From Treponema sp. (lineage in GTDB: Bacteria; Spirochaetota; Spirochaetia; Treponematales; Breznakiellaceae): 61,743 nt of DNA. The position numbers and the translations under genes are program-made. The notes beneath the pieces were generated by a model that was not told the origin of the DNA, did no database searches, and saw only the letters and a program-made list of their open reading frames with translations. The first letter of the stretch is position 1, and every line of letters starts with the position of its first letter. The stretch covers positions 1 through 61,743 of the forward strand of contig WQXI01000012.1 in the NCBI GenBank assembly GCA_009784935.1. The letters run 5' to 3'. Shown here one piece after another: positions 50,933 to 60,777 of this stretch.

Positions 50933-52282
50933 TTATTTATTATTCGTTGTTATTATTCTGTAGTGCGAAGATGTTAAATCAAGGCCTGATTCGCGGAATC
51001 CGTCCTGAATATTTTCGTAAAGTATTGTATATATCCGCGGAACCTTACCAACTTCCTTTGTATAACAATTAATCTGATAACATGCATAAAAATCATCCAA
51101 TTTAGTCTGTAAAACAAACGGCTTTGGATTCTTTTGAACATGCTCAGTTTTTAACGCCGCATTTATCAGAATATCGTGAATTGTCTGCCACGGCGTTGAA
51201 TAACCAAAAGTTACCTCTGCAAATATAATTAAACCTTCCTCATCTTCGTCAGAAGATGTATTGTAATTAATAATATTGGAGCCTAAAATAAGCAGATTAG
51301 GAAAAGTAACATATTCATTTTTGTGAGTTTTAAGGCGAATGACCATAAGATTTTTTTCTACAACAAAACCGATTATATCTTTTATTTTTACTCGATCTCC
51401 TATTTTAAACGGCCGCATATACGTAATAACAAGACCCGCTACAAGATTACCGATGGCAGAAGAAGACCCAAGAGAAAAAATAATGCCGACAAAAACAGAA
51501 ACTCCCCTAAAAGCCCCTGAGTCAGAGCCCGGCAAATAAGGATAAACGACAGCGACAGTAAAAGCCCATATAAGCACCTGTAATATTTTATGGGTAGGCG
51601 CAGCCCATTCTGTATAGAAACCGGGAATTTTAAGTTTACCTTTTTCTATTTGAACAGCAAAGAACTTAAGCCCCTTTAACGCATAACGGGCAACAAAAAT
51701 AATAACAAAAATATAAAAGAGATTGGGTATATAATCTACAATACCGATTGCGATATTTTTTATCGGATTTAATATATAACCGAATATTACCGAAGCCAGA
51801 TTACTTGTTGCCGAGAACAGGCTAAAAACGATAGGCACTGTAAGAAAAAATTGAATTGCGGTTATCAGGTATTTAAACAACCGCAAAAAATATTCGATTA
51901 ATCTAATAATTTGTTTTGTAGAAAGCAGTTTGAATTTTTTTATAATGAGGGGTTTTATTTTTTCGCTTCCTGAATGTTCCAGCTTTTTTTCCAGCCGTTT
52001 AAATAAAAACCATATAAGCCAAATTAGTAAAACCTGACCTGCAATAATTGCCAGCGCGATCCCAATCCTCTGTAAAAGATTCCTGTCCTCGTTAAACTCT
52101 CTTATGTATTCTATTGCAGGCTCAATAAAAACTGCGGTAGCGGATGAAACAGCATCAACTTCGCTTTTGCTTTCTGCAGAACTTTCCTCTGCGTTTAGCA
52201 ATAAGTCTCCTGCCGATACTTCCTGCGTAAAAGCTTCGGTAAGCGGAAGCATTAAAATTAAAACAATAAAAAACAGCTTCAT
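50933..52282 (-). CDS. MscS-family mechanosensitive channel
   Basis: The 449-residue protein starts with a signal peptide (1-19), a short acidic periplasmic part, then four or five membrane helices (first at about 75-95, QVLLIWLIWFLF). The MscS pore and beta-domain follow: GIIFSLGSSSAIGNLVAGLVITYMRPFKIGDRVKIKDIIGFV, then YVTFPNLLILGSNIINY. It opens under membrane tension to protect against osmotic shock. GAGGGA lies before the ATG. It is 27 bases after thrC. Confidence 0.92.
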   Translation of the reverse strand: MKLFFIVLILMLPLTEAFTQEVSAGDLLLNAEESSAESKSEVDAVSSATAVFIEPAIEYIREFNEDRNLLQRIGIALAIIAGQVLLIWLIWFLFKRLEKKLEHSGSEKIKPLIIKKFKLLSTKQIIRLIEYFLRLFKYLITAIQFFLTVPIVFSLFSATSNLASVIFGYILNPIKNIAIGIVDYIPNLFYIFVIIFVARYALKGLKFFAVQIEKGKLKIPGFYTEWAAPTHKILQVLIWAFTVAVVYPYLPGSDSGAFRGVSVFVGIIFSLGSSSAIGNLVAGLVITYMRPFKIGDRVKIKDIIGFVVEKNLMVIRLKTHKNEYVTFPNLLILGSNIINYNTSSDEDEEGLIIFAEVTFGYSTPWQTIHDILINAALKTEHVQKNPKPFVLQTKLDDFYACYQINCYTKEVGKVPRIYTILYENIQDGFRESGLDLTSSHYRIITTNNK

Positions 52283-52309
52283 CTTTTTCCCTCAATAAAT
52301 AATAATAAA

Positions 52310-53620
52310 TTAAAAACAGCTTGCGACAGCGCTTTCGAAAGCATCAAGCTGAGGCGGAATAAGCGCAATTGGATCACACTTCTTCCATAATTCTTTTAAG
52401 AAGTCAGGAGTTTTAATTGCTTTTCCTGTGGCTTTTTCCGCGAGATTGGCTGATCTTGCAGGATGTCCTGTAGCCAAGACTACAATATTTGTATTACCTT
52501 TCCATTTTAGTCTATCAGATGTTTCCATTGCCGCGGCAAAAGCAACAGCTGTATGAGGATCGATATATGCATTGTATTTTTTATATACATGTTCCATTGT
52601 TTCGAGGGTTGTCTCATCCGTTATAGAAGCCGGATAAACAATGTTTCGCATAACAGCGGGAGCTTCTGTATAAAATGACGCAAGCCGTTCATAATTAATC
52701 GGTACGCTGACATCCAGCGCAGGAGAATTTGTATAGATAAGCGGCTTGGGTATAAAAGGTTTACCGTGAATAAAACCGCCCATAGAATTATTTGCGTTCA
52801 TTGCTGCAATAAATCCGTTTACCGGCATGCCAAATTTCCATGCATAAAGCCCTGCGATAAGGTTTCCAAAGTTTCCGGATGGCACACTAAAAACCAGATC
52901 TCCGCAGAGTTTATTTTTTAATTGAGTAAATGCATAAAGGTAATAAAAAATCTGCGGAAAAAGACGCCCCGGATTCATTGTGTTTGCGCTTGTTACATTG
53001 TAGCGTTCCGAAAAATCACGATCATTGATTGTCTCTATTACAAGACGCTGACAATCATCGAATGTCCCTTTTATTTGAATCGGAATAATGTTTCCGCCGT
53101 TTTGCACAAAACTGGATGAATCGAGACCGCGAAGCTGCCCTGACGGATACAGAAGCACAAGCAAAACGCCTTTTCTGCCTCTAAAAGCATGAGCCATGCT
53201 TACACCGGTATCCGGTCTTGCAGCAGCCAGTATCATTGCTTGTTCACCGTCTTTTAAGAATTCTTCGAGAATTGCAGACATAAAAGCAATGCCAAAATCT
53301 TTAAAGACTCCGGTTGGACCATTGTAAAGATTAAGCAGATATAAACCGTCATCTATATCAATTAATTCCGGTTTAAAATCAAATGCGCTTTCTGCAATTC
53401 TGGATGCGCAGGAAGAATTAAGCCCGCCTTCTAAAATTGACGGCGCAATGGCGGTAACAAGTTCGTTAAAAGTAGTTTTTTTGTTCATGTTTAAAAAGAA
53501 TTGTCTAAAGTCAACTGTCTTACATGGCACGTATAAACCGCCGTCATCCGGCATGCAGTTTAAAACTGCATCCTTGTACGAAACAAGCGGGAACATCGAC
53601 TTTGTAGAACGAAACTGCAT
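52310..53620 (-). CDS. thrC: Threonine synthase
   Basis: Makes L-threonine from O-phosphohomoserine using PLP. The 436-residue protein is of the long (yeast/E. coli) class. Visible motifs are MQFRSTK at the start, GPTGVFKDFGIAFM (the PLP-binding Lys at about 110), VPSGNFGNLIAGLYAWKFG (phosphate loop), and VVLATGHPAR near the C-terminus. GGAG precedes the ATG. It is 15 bases after hppA. Confidence 0.95.
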   Translation of the reverse strand: MQFRSTKSMFPLVSYKDAVLNCMPDDGGLYVPCKTVDFRQFFLNMNKKTTFNELVTAIAPSILEGGLNSSCASRIAESAFDFKPELIDIDDGLYLLNLYNGPTGVFKDFGIAFMSAILEEFLKDGEQAMILAAARPDTGVSMAHAFRGRKGVLLVLLYPSGQLRGLDSSSFVQNGGNIIPIQIKGTFDDCQRLVIETINDRDFSERYNVTSANTMNPGRLFPQIFYYLYAFTQLKNKLCGDLVFSVPSGNFGNLIAGLYAWKFGMPVNGFIAAMNANNSMGGFIHGKPFIPKPLIYTNSPALDVSVPINYERLASFYTEAPAVMRNIVYPASITDETTLETMEHVYKKYNAYIDPHTAVAFAAAMETSDRLKWKGNTNIVVLATGHPARSANLAEKATGKAIKTPDFLKELWKKCDPIALIPPQLDAFESAVASCF

Positions 53621-53635
53621 TCTTCTCCGATACTT

Positions 53636-55780
53636 TTACAACAGCGAAAACGCCATTGTTACACCGATAAATACGATAGCAACAGTACAGGAAACAGTAA
53701 TAACATTGTTAAAGGAAGGCCCTGCTGTATCTTTAAGAGGATCACCGACAGTATCGCCGATAACTGCCGCTTTATGAGAAGGACCGCCTTTGCCGCCAAG
53801 ATTTCCTTTTTCGATGTATTTCTTTGCATTATCCCATGCTCCACCAGCGTTAAGCATAAACACTGCAAGAGTAAAACCTACAACAATAATACCCGCGAGG
53901 TATCCAACAACACCGGAAACGCCAAGCAAGATACCGGTAACAATTGGTCCAAGAATAACTAAAAAAGCTGGAGCTATCATTTCTTTTAACGCGCCTTTTG
54001 TACAGATATCTACACAGGTCGCATAGTCTGCTTTTGCTTTACCTTCCATAAGCCCTGTAATTTCTTTAAACTGGCGCCTTACTTCCTGCACGATACTTTG
54101 CGCCGCGCGTTGTACAGCAGATGTACAAAGAGCCGCAAAAAGGAATACGACAGCTGAGCCTGCAAAAAAGCCGACTAGAACAGGCGGATTAACTATAGAA
54201 AGATTAAGCGGTTCTGTCATTCTGGCTTGCGCAATATTTACATAAGAAACTAAAAGCGCAAGGCCAGTAAATGCGTTGGAAGCAATCGCAAAACCCTTCC
54301 CTGTCGCCGCAGTTGTATTGCCCAGTGAATCGAGCGCGTCTGTACGATTGCGTACTTCTTCCGGCAGATTTGCCATTTGCGCAATACCGCCGGCGTTATC
54401 TGCAACAGGACCAAATGCGTCGGTCGCAAGAATAATTGCATTTGTAGCAAGCATTGCAACCGCGGCAAGACCAATACCGTAAAGACCTGCATTATAATCC
54501 ATGAGAAAACCTGCATCAAAATATCTAAAGCCGCCGGAAACAATAAAGCTGAGCATTGCGGCGCCTGATATTGTAATAATAGGACCGGCAGTTGATCTCA
54601 TTCCAAGAGCAAGACCGCCGATCATCAAAGGACCAGTACCGTACACACTTGAGTTGGCAAGTTCTACAGTTGGCTTACTCGCATCGGAAGTATAATATTC
54701 TGTAAAGAGACTGACGATAAAACCGGCAAGTATACCAATAAGAACGGCGCCGTATATACCCCAGACATTTTGTACCATGGGACTTTCTGCCATACCATCA
54801 GGCGGAGCAGCGTTATTTGCAACATACATTATAAGCGGCAAGGCTGCGACAGCCGCAATTCCGCCTGCGATATAAACGCCTCTGCGGAGAGAGTTTAATA
54901 ATGACTTTTGATCCAGACTTTCTTTTGACCTTACAAAAAATGTCCCAATGATAGAAGAAAGAATTCCAACTACAGATATAATGATAGGAAGCATAAACCC
55001 TGCAATACCGTAACCTGCGCCGAAACTGATCGCAATGGTCGCAACAAGCGCATTGGAATTTGATTCATGAAGGTCAGCGCCCATACCGGCAACATCACCA
55101 ACATTATCACCGACATTGTCAGCTATTACAGCGGGATTCCTTGGGTCGTCTTCCGGTATACCGACTTCGACTTTACCGACAAGATCCGCGCCGACATCGG
55201 CTGCCTTGGTAAATATACCGCCGCCGACACGGGCAAAAACAGCAACAACTGCAACACCCATTCCAAAAGTTACCATTGTATAAGCGATTACATCGGGACC
55301 TTCTCCAAACACATATCTAAGAAGCATATACCACAGTGTGAGTTCTAAAACCGCAAGCCCGTTAACAATAAAACCCATTACAGACCCGGATGCAAAAGAC
55401 ACCCTAAGAGCCCTGTTAAGCCCCTGAGTAGCGGCGGCATGAGCTGTGCGGGAGTTGGCAAATGTCGAAATCTTCATACCGATTACCCCGCAGAACGCGG
55501 TAATAGTGCCGCCAGTTATAAAGGCAAACGGCGTATAAATAACTATAAAGCCATTTAACGCAAGAATGTATAATATTACAAACATGACTGCGAGGAAAAC
55601 AGCGACTGTACTGTACTGACGCTTCATAAAAGCGTTTGCGCCTTCTCGGATAGCGCCGGCAATCCGTTTAATATCATCATTACCGTCTTCGTATTTTAAT
55701 ACCTTAAGCGCCTGTATAAAGGCAAAAAGAAGCGCCGCTCCGGCTCCTACATAACCAATCCAATAAAGATTTTCGATCAT
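53636..55780 (-). CDS. hppA: Membrane-bound ion-pumping pyrophosphatase, K+-dependent type
   Basis: This 714-residue protein has about 16 membrane helices and couples PPi hydrolysis to H+ or Na+ export. Motifs are GGGIFTKAADVGADLVGKVE, DDPRNPAVIADNVGDNVGDVAGMGADLHES and the C-terminal GDTVGDPLKDTAGPSFN. At the K+ switch the sequence is GNTTAATGKGF, with Ala in place of Lys, which marks the K+-dependent subfamily; many members of that group move Na+. The ATG at 55780 is chosen over the upstream TTG because GGAG is about ten bases before it. Pumping ion cannot be decided by eye. Confidence 0.95.
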   Translation of the reverse strand: MIENLYWIGYVGAGAALLFAFIQALKVLKYEDGNDDIKRIAGAIREGANAFMKRQYSTVAVFLAVMFVILYILALNGFIVIYTPFAFITGGTITAFCGVIGMKISTFANSRTAHAAATQGLNRALRVSFASGSVMGFIVNGLAVLELTLWYMLLRYVFGEGPDVIAYTMVTFGMGVAVVAVFARVGGGIFTKAADVGADLVGKVEVGIPEDDPRNPAVIADNVGDNVGDVAGMGADLHESNSNALVATIAISFGAGYGIAGFMLPIIISVVGILSSIIGTFFVRSKESLDQKSLLNSLRRGVYIAGGIAAVAALPLIMYVANNAAPPDGMAESPMVQNVWGIYGAVLIGILAGFIVSLFTEYYTSDASKPTVELANSSVYGTGPLMIGGLALGMRSTAGPIITISGAAMLSFIVSGGFRYFDAGFLMDYNAGLYGIGLAAVAMLATNAIILATDAFGPVADNAGGIAQMANLPEEVRNRTDALDSLGNTTAATGKGFAIASNAFTGLALLVSYVNIAQARMTEPLNLSIVNPPVLVGFFAGSAVVFLFAALCTSAVQRAAQSIVQEVRRQFKEITGLMEGKAKADYATCVDICTKGALKEMIAPAFLVILGPIVTGILLGVSGVVGYLAGIIVVGFTLAVFMLNAGGAWDNAKKYIEKGNLGGKGGPSHKAAVIGDTVGDPLKDTAGPSFNNVITVSCTVAIVFIGVTMAFSLL

Positions 55781-55924
55781 AAAAAACAACTCCTAATAGG
55801 CAAGTTGTTTAATCTCAGCATATTTTATAGAAAAATTCAATACCTCTATTTGTATATTCTATTTAAAAAATCGATTTAGAAACAATTCCATATCATTATT
55901 TTCAATTAAATAATAGATTCGTAC

Positions 55925-55953
55925 TTGATTAAGCATTTATATATGAATATAAT
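55925..55953 (+). promoter_or_regulatory. Promoter of the CAP/LRR gene
   Basis: TTGATT (55925-55930) and TATAAT (55948-55953) are 17 bases apart. AAGGAG at 55967-55972 precedes the ATG at 55982. Confidence 0.75.
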
Positions 55954-55981
55954 TAAAAATACAATTAAAGGAGTTCTTATC

Positions 55982-56851
55982 ATGAAAAAAATATTATTTC
56001 TTTATCTATTGTTATTGGGAAGCATTGCATTCTTAAGCGCCCAAAATACAGAATATTTGCTTTCAAGCGAATACAAAGACGCACTAAGACAGGAATTTTA
56101 CAGGCTTGTAAATGAGCACAGAAGAGCTAATGGACAGAGGGAGCTTGAAGTCCACGCAGGCTTGGAAGAATATGCGGATATCAGGGCTGCAGAACAAAGA
56201 GCAAGGTTTGGGCACACCAGACCTGACGGCACTCCTGCGGGAAGCGGCTGGTATAATTCCCGGAATATTATGAACACCAGATTTGCCGAAAATGCTATCA
56301 GTGTACATAGATTAAATTCAAATCCCGCTATTGCCGCTAATTATATTTTTACAAGATGGAAAAATTCTGCAGGACACAATAGACATATGCTTTATAATTT
56401 TTCGGCGCCCATACAAATGGCTTTAGGAATTGTTCCAATGCTTGAATCAAACGGACGGGATGTTTCGTCAGGTGCAATCTGGGCAACCGGTTTTGACGAA
56501 TTTATCGGCGTGTTCCCGGACAACCTTACAGCTATAGGGCAAAACGCATATTTTAATTCTCTTTTTACAAGAGTAGTTATACCGTCAACCGTAACCTCAA
56601 TTGGCCATGGCGGATTTGATGCTTGTAGATTTCTTGGCAGTTTAACCATACCTGCCAGTGTTACCCGAATAGATGCCCGCGCATTTAACCGCTGTGATGA
56701 ACTTGATAGTGTTACATTTGAAGGCATAATCGATGCAAATAATTTTAGTTCCAACCTTTCCTTCCCAGGAGATTTAAGAAGTAAATATCTTGCAGGAGGT
56801 CCGGGTACATACACGCGTCAAAGAGGTTCCAATATATGGACAAAACAATAA
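55982..56851 (+). CDS. Secreted CAP-domain protein with BspA-type leucine-rich repeats
   Basis: The 289-residue protein has a signal peptide (1-20, ending LSA), a CAP/SCP-like domain (about 25-190: FYRLVNEHRRANGQRELEVHAGLEEYADIRAAEQ, FGHTRPDGTP, FAENAI, RWKNSAGHNRHMLY, with His residues of the CAP cavity) and two or three BspA-type LRR5 repeats (VVIPSTVTSIGHGGFDACRFLGSLTIPASVTRIDARAFNRC). BspA repeats in Treponema are surface adhesion modules. The longer frame from 55925 is rejected because it begins inside the promoter. Confidence 0.85.
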   Translation: MKKILFLYLLLLGSIAFLSAQNTEYLLSSEYKDALRQEFYRLVNEHRRANGQRELEVHAGLEEYADIRAAEQRARFGHTRPDGTPAGSGWYNSRNIMNTRFAENAISVHRLNSNPAIAANYIFTRWKNSAGHNRHMLYNFSAPIQMALGIVPMLESNGRDVSSGAIWATGFDEFIGVFPDNLTAIGQNAYFNSLFTRVVIPSTVTSIGHGGFDACRFLGSLTIPASVTRIDARAFNRCDELDSVTFEGIIDANNFSSNLSFPGDLRSKYLAGGPGTYTRQRGSNIWTKQ

Positions 56852-56872
56852 AGGGGTTTTAAGTTCTGTATA

Positions 56873-57310
56873 TCACCATACAGAAGAACAACCTATCCAA
56901 ATCTCATTACTCTGTGATATTAAAATATCGTTAAAATATATTTTTAGACAAAATACTTCATCGCTTTTATCGATAAACGGACTGTTTACATCATCGCCCC
57001 AGTCATAATCTGTAGGAATGTTTATTTTAATATTTTTCTGTCTCATTTCAAATTCCATGCCGGATATTTTTATTAATTCTCTGCTTTCGGGAAATCTTAT
57101 CCAATATAATTCTGCTCTAATTACAGCTGAACCATTTATTTCTGTATTAGAACTAATTGTTATTATAATATCTTCTCCGCAATAGAAAAATTCTCCGCTG
57201 TAATTTACAGTAAAATTAGAATTATACTCTTCGCTTACAGCATTTTTAGAAAATAATAAAAGAAGAGCAATTAAAATTAAAAATGCAAAAATACTGATTT
57301 TTATTTTCAT
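56873..57310 (-). CDS. Exported hypothetical protein, 145 residues
   Basis: A signal peptide or anchor (MKIKISIFAFLILIALLLLFSKNAV) leads to an AT-rich-encoded beta-rich domain (FTVNYSGEFFYCGEDIIITISSNTEINGSAVIRAELYWIRF), with an Ig-like look. No family recognised. GAGGT lies before the ATG, three bases after the upstream lipoprotein stop. It is the last gene of a run of unrecognised exported proteins. Confidence 0.65.
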   Translation of the reverse strand: MKIKISIFAFLILIALLLLFSKNAVSEEYNSNFTVNYSGEFFYCGEDIIITISSNTEINGSAVIRAELYWIRFPESRELIKISGMEFEMRQKNIKINIPTDYDWGDDVNSPFIDKSDEVFCLKIYFNDILISQSNEIWIGCSSVW

Positions 57311-57313
57311 AAA

Positions 57314-58396
57314 TTACCTCAAAAGTGTTTCCAGCTTTATTACGGTTAAACTGCCGTCTAATCCCGATGATTGCAGTAAATATACATGTTCCTTTCCGTC
57401 GGCAGTTCTAAAAGACACCGCTTCTGCGGGAATTCCTTGCGGAACATAAGTCGAATATTCTAATGCGGTTTTAAACGAAAGAACATCAACCGAAAAGATT
57501 ATTCTCTCTGTAAAGAAATTAAAATTTTCATCGGAGCCGATTGCCAATATTTTAAATTCAAATAAATCAATATTGGAATAAAAATACACTTGTTCTAAAC
57601 CGCTGCCTATGTACATTATTTCTCTGTCCCTAAGATGATCTATATAAACATCTCGATAATAACCGGCATAAAATTCAAATGCATTTGTGTTGTCCTGTCC
57701 TGTATAAAACCGCTCAATTTCTGAATTATAAATCCTCCTGTCTGCTTCTGATAATCTATTAACTGCTTCTGTAAGCAAACTCAGTTCTTCTGCAGCGGCT
57801 GGATCTTTATTGTCCCTTCCTTCGATCTGTAAAATTAAATACATAGCCAGTTTTGATAATAATATCGGATCATTAACATTGATAAAAGAAACACCGGGAT
57901 ATTCTATTAGTAAAATGGGAGCTGTTCCTCCTTCTTCGGGATCTGCGTTATTTGCATTTATAGAAAAATACCGTCTTTGGTTATTTTTGTCCAAAAATGA
58001 TATTCCGGCATGGGGCATTGTACCGATTTCCATCCAATTAACAACAAACGGGTGCTCGGGCAATAATTCATCAATTTGAAATTTAACTCGATGTTCAACA
58101 ATACGAATAATATCATGATCAAAATATAATTGCAGCGCTGTATATTTAAAATCACGCAATGTATCATTTGCAGTAAAAATAATTTTTTGCTCTTTAGGAG
58201 CTTCCTTGTCATCAAATTCAATAAATGAATTGTATTGGCTTATTATTTTTGGCATTAGCAATGTGATTCTTAATCTTTCTTGGGTAGGCGTAACAAACCA
58301 AGCGTCATTGTAATAATTCTGCTCCTTCTTTACATTGCAAGAGAATAATAATATAGAAATAAATAAAAAACTAAAAAAATAACGTATTGGCGTCAT
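57314..58396 (-). CDS. Lipoprotein of unknown function, 360 residues
   Basis: The lipobox is LLFSC (Cys20). The sequence is rich in Tyr, Phe, Asp and Asn and lacks a recognised domain. It includes a helical middle (EELSLLTEAVNRLSEADRRIYNSEIERFY) and a beta-rich end (AVSFRTADGKEHVYLLQSSGLDGSLTVIKLETLL). AGGAGA precedes the ATG. It belongs to the AT-rich exported-protein block. Confidence 0.65.
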   Translation of the reverse strand: MTPIRYFFSFLFISILLFSCNVKKEQNYYNDAWFVTPTQERLRITLLMPKIISQYNSFIEFDDKEAPKEQKIIFTANDTLRDFKYTALQLYFDHDIIRIVEHRVKFQIDELLPEHPFVVNWMEIGTMPHAGISFLDKNNQRRYFSINANNADPEEGGTAPILLIEYPGVSFINVNDPILLSKLAMYLILQIEGRDNKDPAAAEELSLLTEAVNRLSEADRRIYNSEIERFYTGQDNTNAFEFYAGYYRDVYIDHLRDREIMYIGSGLEQVYFYSNIDLFEFKILAIGSDENFNFFTERIIFSVDVLSFKTALEYSTYVPQGIPAEAVSFRTADGKEHVYLLQSSGLDGSLTVIKLETLLR

Positions 58397-58428
58397 AATT
58401 TCTCCTAAATAATATTATACAGTATTCT

Positions 58429-59481
58429 CTAATTTTTATCCAATACCCCAAGAAGCAATAACCTGTCAGGGCTGGAAAATAATAATTTCTTCTCATATTT
58501 ATTAATAGCTGCAATATAATAATTTACCTGCCTATTATCAATATAAGGCAATCCAATGCTATATAAAGGCGGCTCCGAAATATACCAATCAGAATAAATA
58601 ATTCTATTATTATCGATATTTAAATAATCAAAATAATAATTCTCATTATAAGGTAATATTGAATAAGTATTATCTTCCAAATTATAGATATTAAGATTAA
58701 TATCATCTAAAACAATTGTTTTAACAAAATCTTGATCTATGTTTATTTCAACTTTATTATATTTATCGTATAATAATAAATTATTAATAATAGAAAAGTT
58801 TCTAACATGCTCATCTATTAGATATATTAAATTCTCTGTAATATCATACCTAAATAATCTCTTTTGAATAATATCATAATTATCTCTGTACCCGGTAAAT
58901 ATTATAGAATCATTATAAACAAAAATATCAGACGCATAAATTTGATCTTCTTCCGGAAGCAGTATATTAAAGTTTATAATTGTTTCATCTTTAGTAAGCA
59001 AGTTATATAAAATAATATAATTAAATTCTTTATTATGTCCTTGGTTTGACTGCTCGATGAGATTTGTTAAAAATAATTCATTATCATTAATAAAAAAGTT
59101 AAAATAAAATAAATTTGCGCGATGAGGCGTATTTGTTTTAAATATTTCTGTAATATTAAAATCGTCTATATTAATTTTATATATTGTTGTCAGTCTGCCG
59201 CTGCTACTCCAGCTTTTTTCCATTAAATACACATTTATATCATTATTTTTATAATGCCATTTATATGAAAATCCCTGATTATTAATACCGCCGCCTCTCA
59301 GTATTTCCATTTTTAGCCTGTGTTTTTTTTCTATATTTCCTGTTTTAATATCCATAATGCAGATTTCATTTGTGTTATAATTAAAATAAATTAAATGCTT
59401 ATTTATACTACTTATATCTTTACATGCAGTTACAGCGAAAACAAATACTAAAATAAATATTATTTTCTGTATATTTTTCAT
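58429..59481 (-). CDS. Lipoprotein with beta-propeller character, 350 residues
   Basis: The lipobox is VTAC (Cys20). Repeated patterns such as NEICIMDIKTGNIEKKH, YKINIDDFNITEIFKT and YNLLTKDETIINF look like blades of a six- or seven-bladed propeller. Asn, Ile and Tyr are very common and the DNA is AT-rich. It is adjacent to the upstream gene's stop with no gap. Function unknown. Confidence 0.65.
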   Translation of the reverse strand: MKNIQKIIFILVFVFAVTACKDISSINKHLIYFNYNTNEICIMDIKTGNIEKKHRLKMEILRGGGINNQGFSYKWHYKNNDINVYLMEKSWSSSGRLTTIYKINIDDFNITEIFKTNTPHRANLFYFNFFINDNELFLTNLIEQSNQGHNKEFNYIILYNLLTKDETIINFNILLPEEDQIYASDIFVYNDSIIFTGYRDNYDIIQKRLFRYDITENLIYLIDEHVRNFSIINNLLLYDKYNKVEINIDQDFVKTIVLDDINLNIYNLEDNTYSILPYNENYYFDYLNIDNNRIIYSDWYISEPPLYSIGLPYIDNRQVNYYIAAINKYEKKLLFSSPDRLLLLGVLDKN

Positions 59482-59973
59482 TTATTTATAATTAACTTCT
59501 ATTCCTAATTGATTTTGACAAGACGGGACAACCCACATCATTAATGCCATTTCTAAAACACCTCTGCAAAGACCTTTAAAACCGTATTTTTTTTGTTCTC
59601 TGCTTTTTATATAATTATTTATAACTTCAATTGCGTCATTATAATCTTCATCCAGGATATTAATACTTGAATTATTATAATTTGGACAATGAATAACGGG
59701 GTACACTTTCATTAAATGTTCAAATTCAATGTAATAAGGGATATTTTCTGAAATAAAAAATGACTTGATCATCATTAAATCAAACGGAGAATAGATTCTT
59801 AATAATTTATATGATTTGCTTCCTTCTCTGATTTTTTGGAAGTATATATTTTCAATTTCATTATAATCTAATACTTCTTTTTCTTTATTCTTATTATTTT
59901 TAATAAGGCATATAATAATAAAATAAACAAATAAGAATATAAATCCAAATACAAAAAATCCGTCAAAATTCAT
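59482..59973 (-). CDS. Membrane-anchored DUF2007-like protein
   Basis: The 163-residue protein has an N-terminal membrane helix (FFVFGFIFLFVYFIIICLI) and then YSPFDLMMIKSFFISENIPYYIEF...INILDEDYNDAIEVINNYI, a pattern like the DUF2007 'signal-transducing' domain. A second hydrophobic segment is near the C-terminus (GVLEMALMMWVVPSCQ). Function unknown. Confidence 0.55.
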   Translation of the reverse strand: MNFDGFFVFGFIFLFVYFIIICLIKNNKNKEKEVLDYNEIENIYFQKIREGSKSYKLLRIYSPFDLMMIKSFFISENIPYYIEFEHLMKVYPVIHCPNYNNSSINILDEDYNDAIEVINNYIKSREQKKYGFKGLCRGVLEMALMMWVVPSCQNQLGIEVNYK

Positions 59974-60028
59974 TTAAATAAAGTGTATATTAAAAATTAG
60001 TTTTGGTCAAGATATTTTATCTTCATGC

Positions 60029-60682
60029 TTATCTGCCAAACAATAAATTTAATTTCTCTGCCAACAGAGCTGCCTGCAGTGTGTATATTTCATCTTCTGC
60101 TTCTTCAATATCTTTATCAGATAATATTTGGCGCTTTTTTATTAAGCTTGAGTATAATCTGTCAGATGCAATTATAGCGGTTGTCTGGTTGTCAATCAAT
60201 GTAAATTCTATATCTGATTCAAATTTAAACTCACCTCTAACCCATTGAGAAAAAGTCATCGATCTATTTGAGCGATTGTAGAAAATTACAGTGTATTCAC
60301 ATAAACTTCTTATTCCTAAATCCTGTATAATATCAAAGGTTAATCTCTGCGGAATAAATATCCTTGGTATCGGAACAAACTTTTCTACATTATTAATGTT
60401 TCTTCCTTGAGCCATAATATAATATGGAAGCCCTGCATTATTTGAACTGCGGGTATTAAATGTCTGCAAAAATACAACAGCTATTGACACTGTGTTTTGA
60501 GGGGGAAACCTTGTTGCTAAAATACTGTTTATTTGTTCCTGAGTCAGTCCTCTTTCGGAAATTGTTATATTGGACTGAGCAAAATCACTTTCTCTTTGAG
60601 AAAAACTATCATACGAGCTATACGTAGAACAGCCAAAAAATAATATAGAAATAATTAATAAAACCCAAATTCTCTTAGCCAT
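60029..60682 (-). CDS. Lipoprotein of unknown function, 217 residues
   Basis: The lipobox is LFFGC (Cys18). The protein has a beta-rich domain with SERGLTQEQINSILATRFPPQNTVSIAVVFLQTF and LTFDIIQDLGIRSLCEYTVIFYNRSNRSM. Ends LAEKLNLLFGR. The ATG at 60682 is chosen because GGAG precedes it; the TTG upstream has no such site. It leads the minus-strand exported-protein run. Confidence 0.7.
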   Translation of the reverse strand: MAKRIWVLLIISILFFGCSTYSSYDSFSQRESDFAQSNITISERGLTQEQINSILATRFPPQNTVSIAVVFLQTFNTRSSNNAGLPYYIMAQGRNINNVEKFVPIPRIFIPQRLTFDIIQDLGIRSLCEYTVIFYNRSNRSMTFSQWVRGEFKFESDIEFTLIDNQTTAIIASDRLYSSLIKKRQILSDKDIEEAEDEIYTLQAALLAEKLNLLFGR

Positions 60683-60742
60683 TTTATTCTCCTTCAATAT
60701 AATAATATAGAATATATCAAATTATTTAACTCTTGTCAACGG

Positions 60743-60771
60743 TTGATTAGAAATAAACAACATTGTATACT
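60743..60771 (+). promoter_or_regulatory. Promoter of gene at 60778, leaderless layout
   Basis: TTGATT (60743-60748), 17 bases, TATACT (60766-60771), six bases, ATG. No Shine-Dalgarno. Confidence 0.7.
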
Positions 60772-60777
60772 AATCAC

